This document shows, in pieces, positions 62,440 to 64,000 of a stretch of 64,000 nt of DNA. This DNA comes from Cyanophora paradoxa (taxonomy: Eukaryota > Glaucocystophyceae > Cyanophorales > Cyanophoraceae): assembly GCA_004431415.1 (NCBI GenBank), contig QPMI01000457.1, positions 248,001-312,000 of the forward strand. The letters run 5' to 3'. The notes under the pieces are model-generated. The model had not been told where the DNA came from. It made no database searches and saw nothing but the letters and a program-made list of their open reading frames with translations. Positions within the stretch are counted from its first letter, which is position 1; each line of letters starts with the position of its first letter. Position numbers and translations under genes: made by a program.

Positions 62440-64000
62440 TCATTCCTTGGAGCAGAGGATGGCGGCGCCGCGGAGGATCCACTTCTGGGGGGCGTCGATG
62501 GTGGGCATGTCGACGGGGAAGACGAGGTTGTTGTCCGTGCGCGTCGGGAGCTTGTAGCACGGCAGCTCGCACGTCGCGGGGGCGTTCGAGCCCGGCGCGC
62601 CCCCGGCCGCCGCCTTCTCCGACGCCACGACGGCCGTCACGAAGAGCACCGGCAGCGCGTAGAAGAGCAGCTGCGCGCGGCGCGGCGCCGTCAGATTTGG
62701 AGGGTCGGGGGAGGCGGAGGCGGTGAGGGCAGGGAGGGCGGGGCGGACCTTGGGCGGGGCGTCGACGAGGGCGGCGAGCTTGCGGTCCCAGGCGGCGCCC
62801 TCGAGGAAGAGGCCGTGGATGTAGACGCCCTCCGCCGGCGCCTCCCGCACGTCGTCCCGCTCCAGCTTCGTCACCTCCGTCGAGAAGACGACGTCGTCCA
62901 GCGCCCAGCCGCTGTGCTTCCGCGTCACCTCCTGCTTGACGGCGGTGAGGAAGCCCTGGGGGTTGAAGAAGCCGGTGAGCCAGTAGCAGTTCGGCCGCCC
63001 GACGTTGACCCAGCTCGTGAGCTGCTCGGTCCGCTGGAGGAGCGCGGCGAACCAGGCGCCGACGGTGGGCGAGGGCCAGGAGAGGCGCGCCCAGGCCGCC
63101 GGGACGCGGGCGTCGTACAGCGCGTTGAGCGCGTCCTGCAGCTCGGCGCTCATGACGATGGTGCCGGCGATGGCGAGCTTGAGCTCGAGGAGCGTGCGGC
63201 GCGCGGCGGCGATGACGGCCTGCAGGCGCTCGACCTCCTGCCCCACGAAGATGGAGAGGGGCTTGGTGGCGCCCTGCCTCGCGAGCCGCTCCTTCGTGGC
63301 GTCCCGGTTGAAGTCGGGCGGCATGCGCGCCAGCAGGTCGTCCGCGATCTTGAGGACGGCCTCCTCGCGCGTCACCCCGCCGGCCCCGCCCCCGCCCTTG
63401 GGCTGCGTCTCCAGCGCCGTGGCGAGCGCCGCCTTGGCCTCCTTGGTGCGGAAGGTGAGGTCGGCGTTGGCGTGGAGGCCGAAGATCTCGGGGTTGTCGA
63501 CGATCGGCAGGGAGTCGATCTCGGAGCGGAACTTGGTGATCTCGGAGCCCTGGGGGACGCGGTAGCCCGTGTAGAAGAGGAAGTCGGGCTCGAAGACGCG
63601 GGGCGCGAGGTACGTGTCGGCGTACGTGTTGAAGAGGCGCCGGTCCATGTCGTCCGTGATGCGCCCGCCGTACTGGATCTCGGCCACCATGTACCGCACC
63701 GTGACCCACGAGATGCCGGCCCCTATCGCCTGCCCGCCGGCGCCGAACCCGAAGCCGCGCTTGCCCGTGGCGGCCGCCGAGCTCTCGAGGCCCGTGAGGT
63801 GGTTCTGCAGGAACTTGACGCACGCCTCGAGGTCCGACTGGTTGAACTCGTAGGGGACGTTCCAGCCGAGGGGGCCGAACTTGCGGCGCTCCTGGACGCA
63901 CGAGTGGAGGAAGCAGAGGGTGTAGAGGAGGGAGCGCCACTCGGGGCGCGAGACGGCGTCCAGCATGTCCTGGTTGATCCACTGGTACGAGCGCTTGAGG
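62440..64000 (-). CDS. Axonemal dynein heavy chain, C-terminal part (5' end beyond window)
   Basis: The minus strand is open from the window edge (LKRSYQWINQDML) through more than 500 residues. It has dynein C-terminal landmarks: WNVPYEFNQSDLEACVKFLQ, VAEIQYGGRITDDMDRRLF, NTY, FGLHANADLTF, LNVGRPNCYWLTGFFNPQGF-type sequence, GVYIHGLFLEGAAWD and a final ILRGAAIL. One short intron is evident (donor after PK near 62,750, acceptor before LLFYALPVLFVTAV near 62,675). Heavy-chain motors of this class drive ciliary or flagellar beating. The CYKLPTRTDNN end is most like the outer-arm DNAH5/8 type, which is tentative. Confidence 0.9.
   Translation of the reverse strand, partial: LKRSYQWINQDMLDAVSRPEWRSLLYTLCFLHSCVQERRKFGPLGWNVPYEFNQSDLEACVKFLQNHLTGLESSAAATGKRGFGFGAGGQAIGAGISWVTVRYMVAEIQYGGRITDDMDRRLFNTYADTYLAPRVFEPDFLFYTGYRVPQGSEITKFRSEIDSLPIVDNPEIFGLHANADLTFRTKEAKAALATALETQPKGGGGAGGVTREEAVLKIADDLLARMPPDFNRDATKERLARQGATKPLSIFVGQEVERLQAVIAAARRTLLELKLAIAGTIVMSAELQDALNALYDARVPAAWARLSWPSPTVGAWFAALLQRTEQLTSWVNVGRPNCYWLTGFFNPQGFLTAVKQEVTRKHSGWALDDVVFSTEVTKLERDDVREAPAEGVYIHGLFLEGAAWDRKLAALVDAPPKVRPALPALTASASPDPPNLTAPRRAQLLFYALPVLFVTAVVASEKAAAGGAPGSNAPATCELPCYKLPTRTDNNLVFPVDMPTIDAPQKWILRGAAILCSKE

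Noticed and set aside
62342-63982. 546-aa minus-strand ORF overlapping dynein
   Set aside because: Frame-shifted shadow of the dynein exon, His/Arg/Pro-rich and without dynein motifs.

Overview
This window is a stretch of eukaryotic (protist) nuclear DNA. Three Polinton/Maverick-like (polinton-like virus, PLV) elements lie side by side in positions 1 to about 46,270, followed by GC-rich, intron-bearing host DNA to the end. The host is probably a flagellated microbial eukaryote: the right end encodes the C-terminus of an axonemal dynein heavy chain, next to genes resembling a METTL4 adenine methyltransferase, a SET1/MLL-type histone methyltransferase and an RMD1/DUF155 protein, all split by short introns. 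I cannot name the lineage from sequence alone.

Element 1 (1 to about 11.7 kb, left end outside the window) is AT-rich. In order on the plus strand it carries a packaging ATPase (5' end missing), a coiled-coil partner protein, three very small proteins, an opposite-strand 99-aa ORF, a second AT-hook-type protein, a TVpol-like polymerase-primase fused to a superfamily 3 helicase (broken by two single-base shifts), a 105-aa protein, protein-primed DNA polymerase B (pPolB) and a DDE integrase. Foldback repeats built on TGTCAGGCA occur three times between its genes.

Element 2 (about 11.95-26.86 kb) is a sister of element 1 with the same core order: major capsid protein (MCP, C-terminal piece only), HNH-AP2 endonuclease, ATPase, coiled-coil partner, CxSGCC protein, 46-aa protein, AT-hook protein, helicase, pPolB (one nonsense codon), 202-aa protein, integrase. 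The helicase slot is filled by an unrelated archaeo-eukaryotic primase-S3H protein. The noncoding spacers hold G-rich/C-rich hairpin repeats.

Element 3 (about 26.9-46.27 kb, roughly 19 kb) has no visible break in its main genes. It has a 1745-aa fibre with three repeated domains and a C-terminal S74-type chaperone, a patatin-like phospholipase, two minor capsid proteins, a double jelly-roll-type MCP, packaging ATPase, coiled-coil partner, HNH-AP2 endonuclease, an ExoX-C-like small protein, an AT-hook protein, an integrase and a 1348-aa pPolB. It has no helicase, and I saw no adenovirus-type protease. Tandem repeats (155-bp and 41-bp units) lie between it and host DNA.

The pieces fit a virus-like life cycle: pPolB (with a helicase-primase in elements 1/2) replicates linear DNA, the integrase inserts it, the ATPase packages it into an MCP/minor-capsid shell, and the fibre and phospholipase of element 3 would serve attachment and entry. 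The most notable observations are the helicase swap at a fixed genomic position, apparent loss of all three exonuclease motifs in the pPolBs of elements 1 and 2 but not 3, a shared promoter-like motif just before replication-gene starts, families of conserved very small proteins, and host 5' splice sites that often read GTACCCC.
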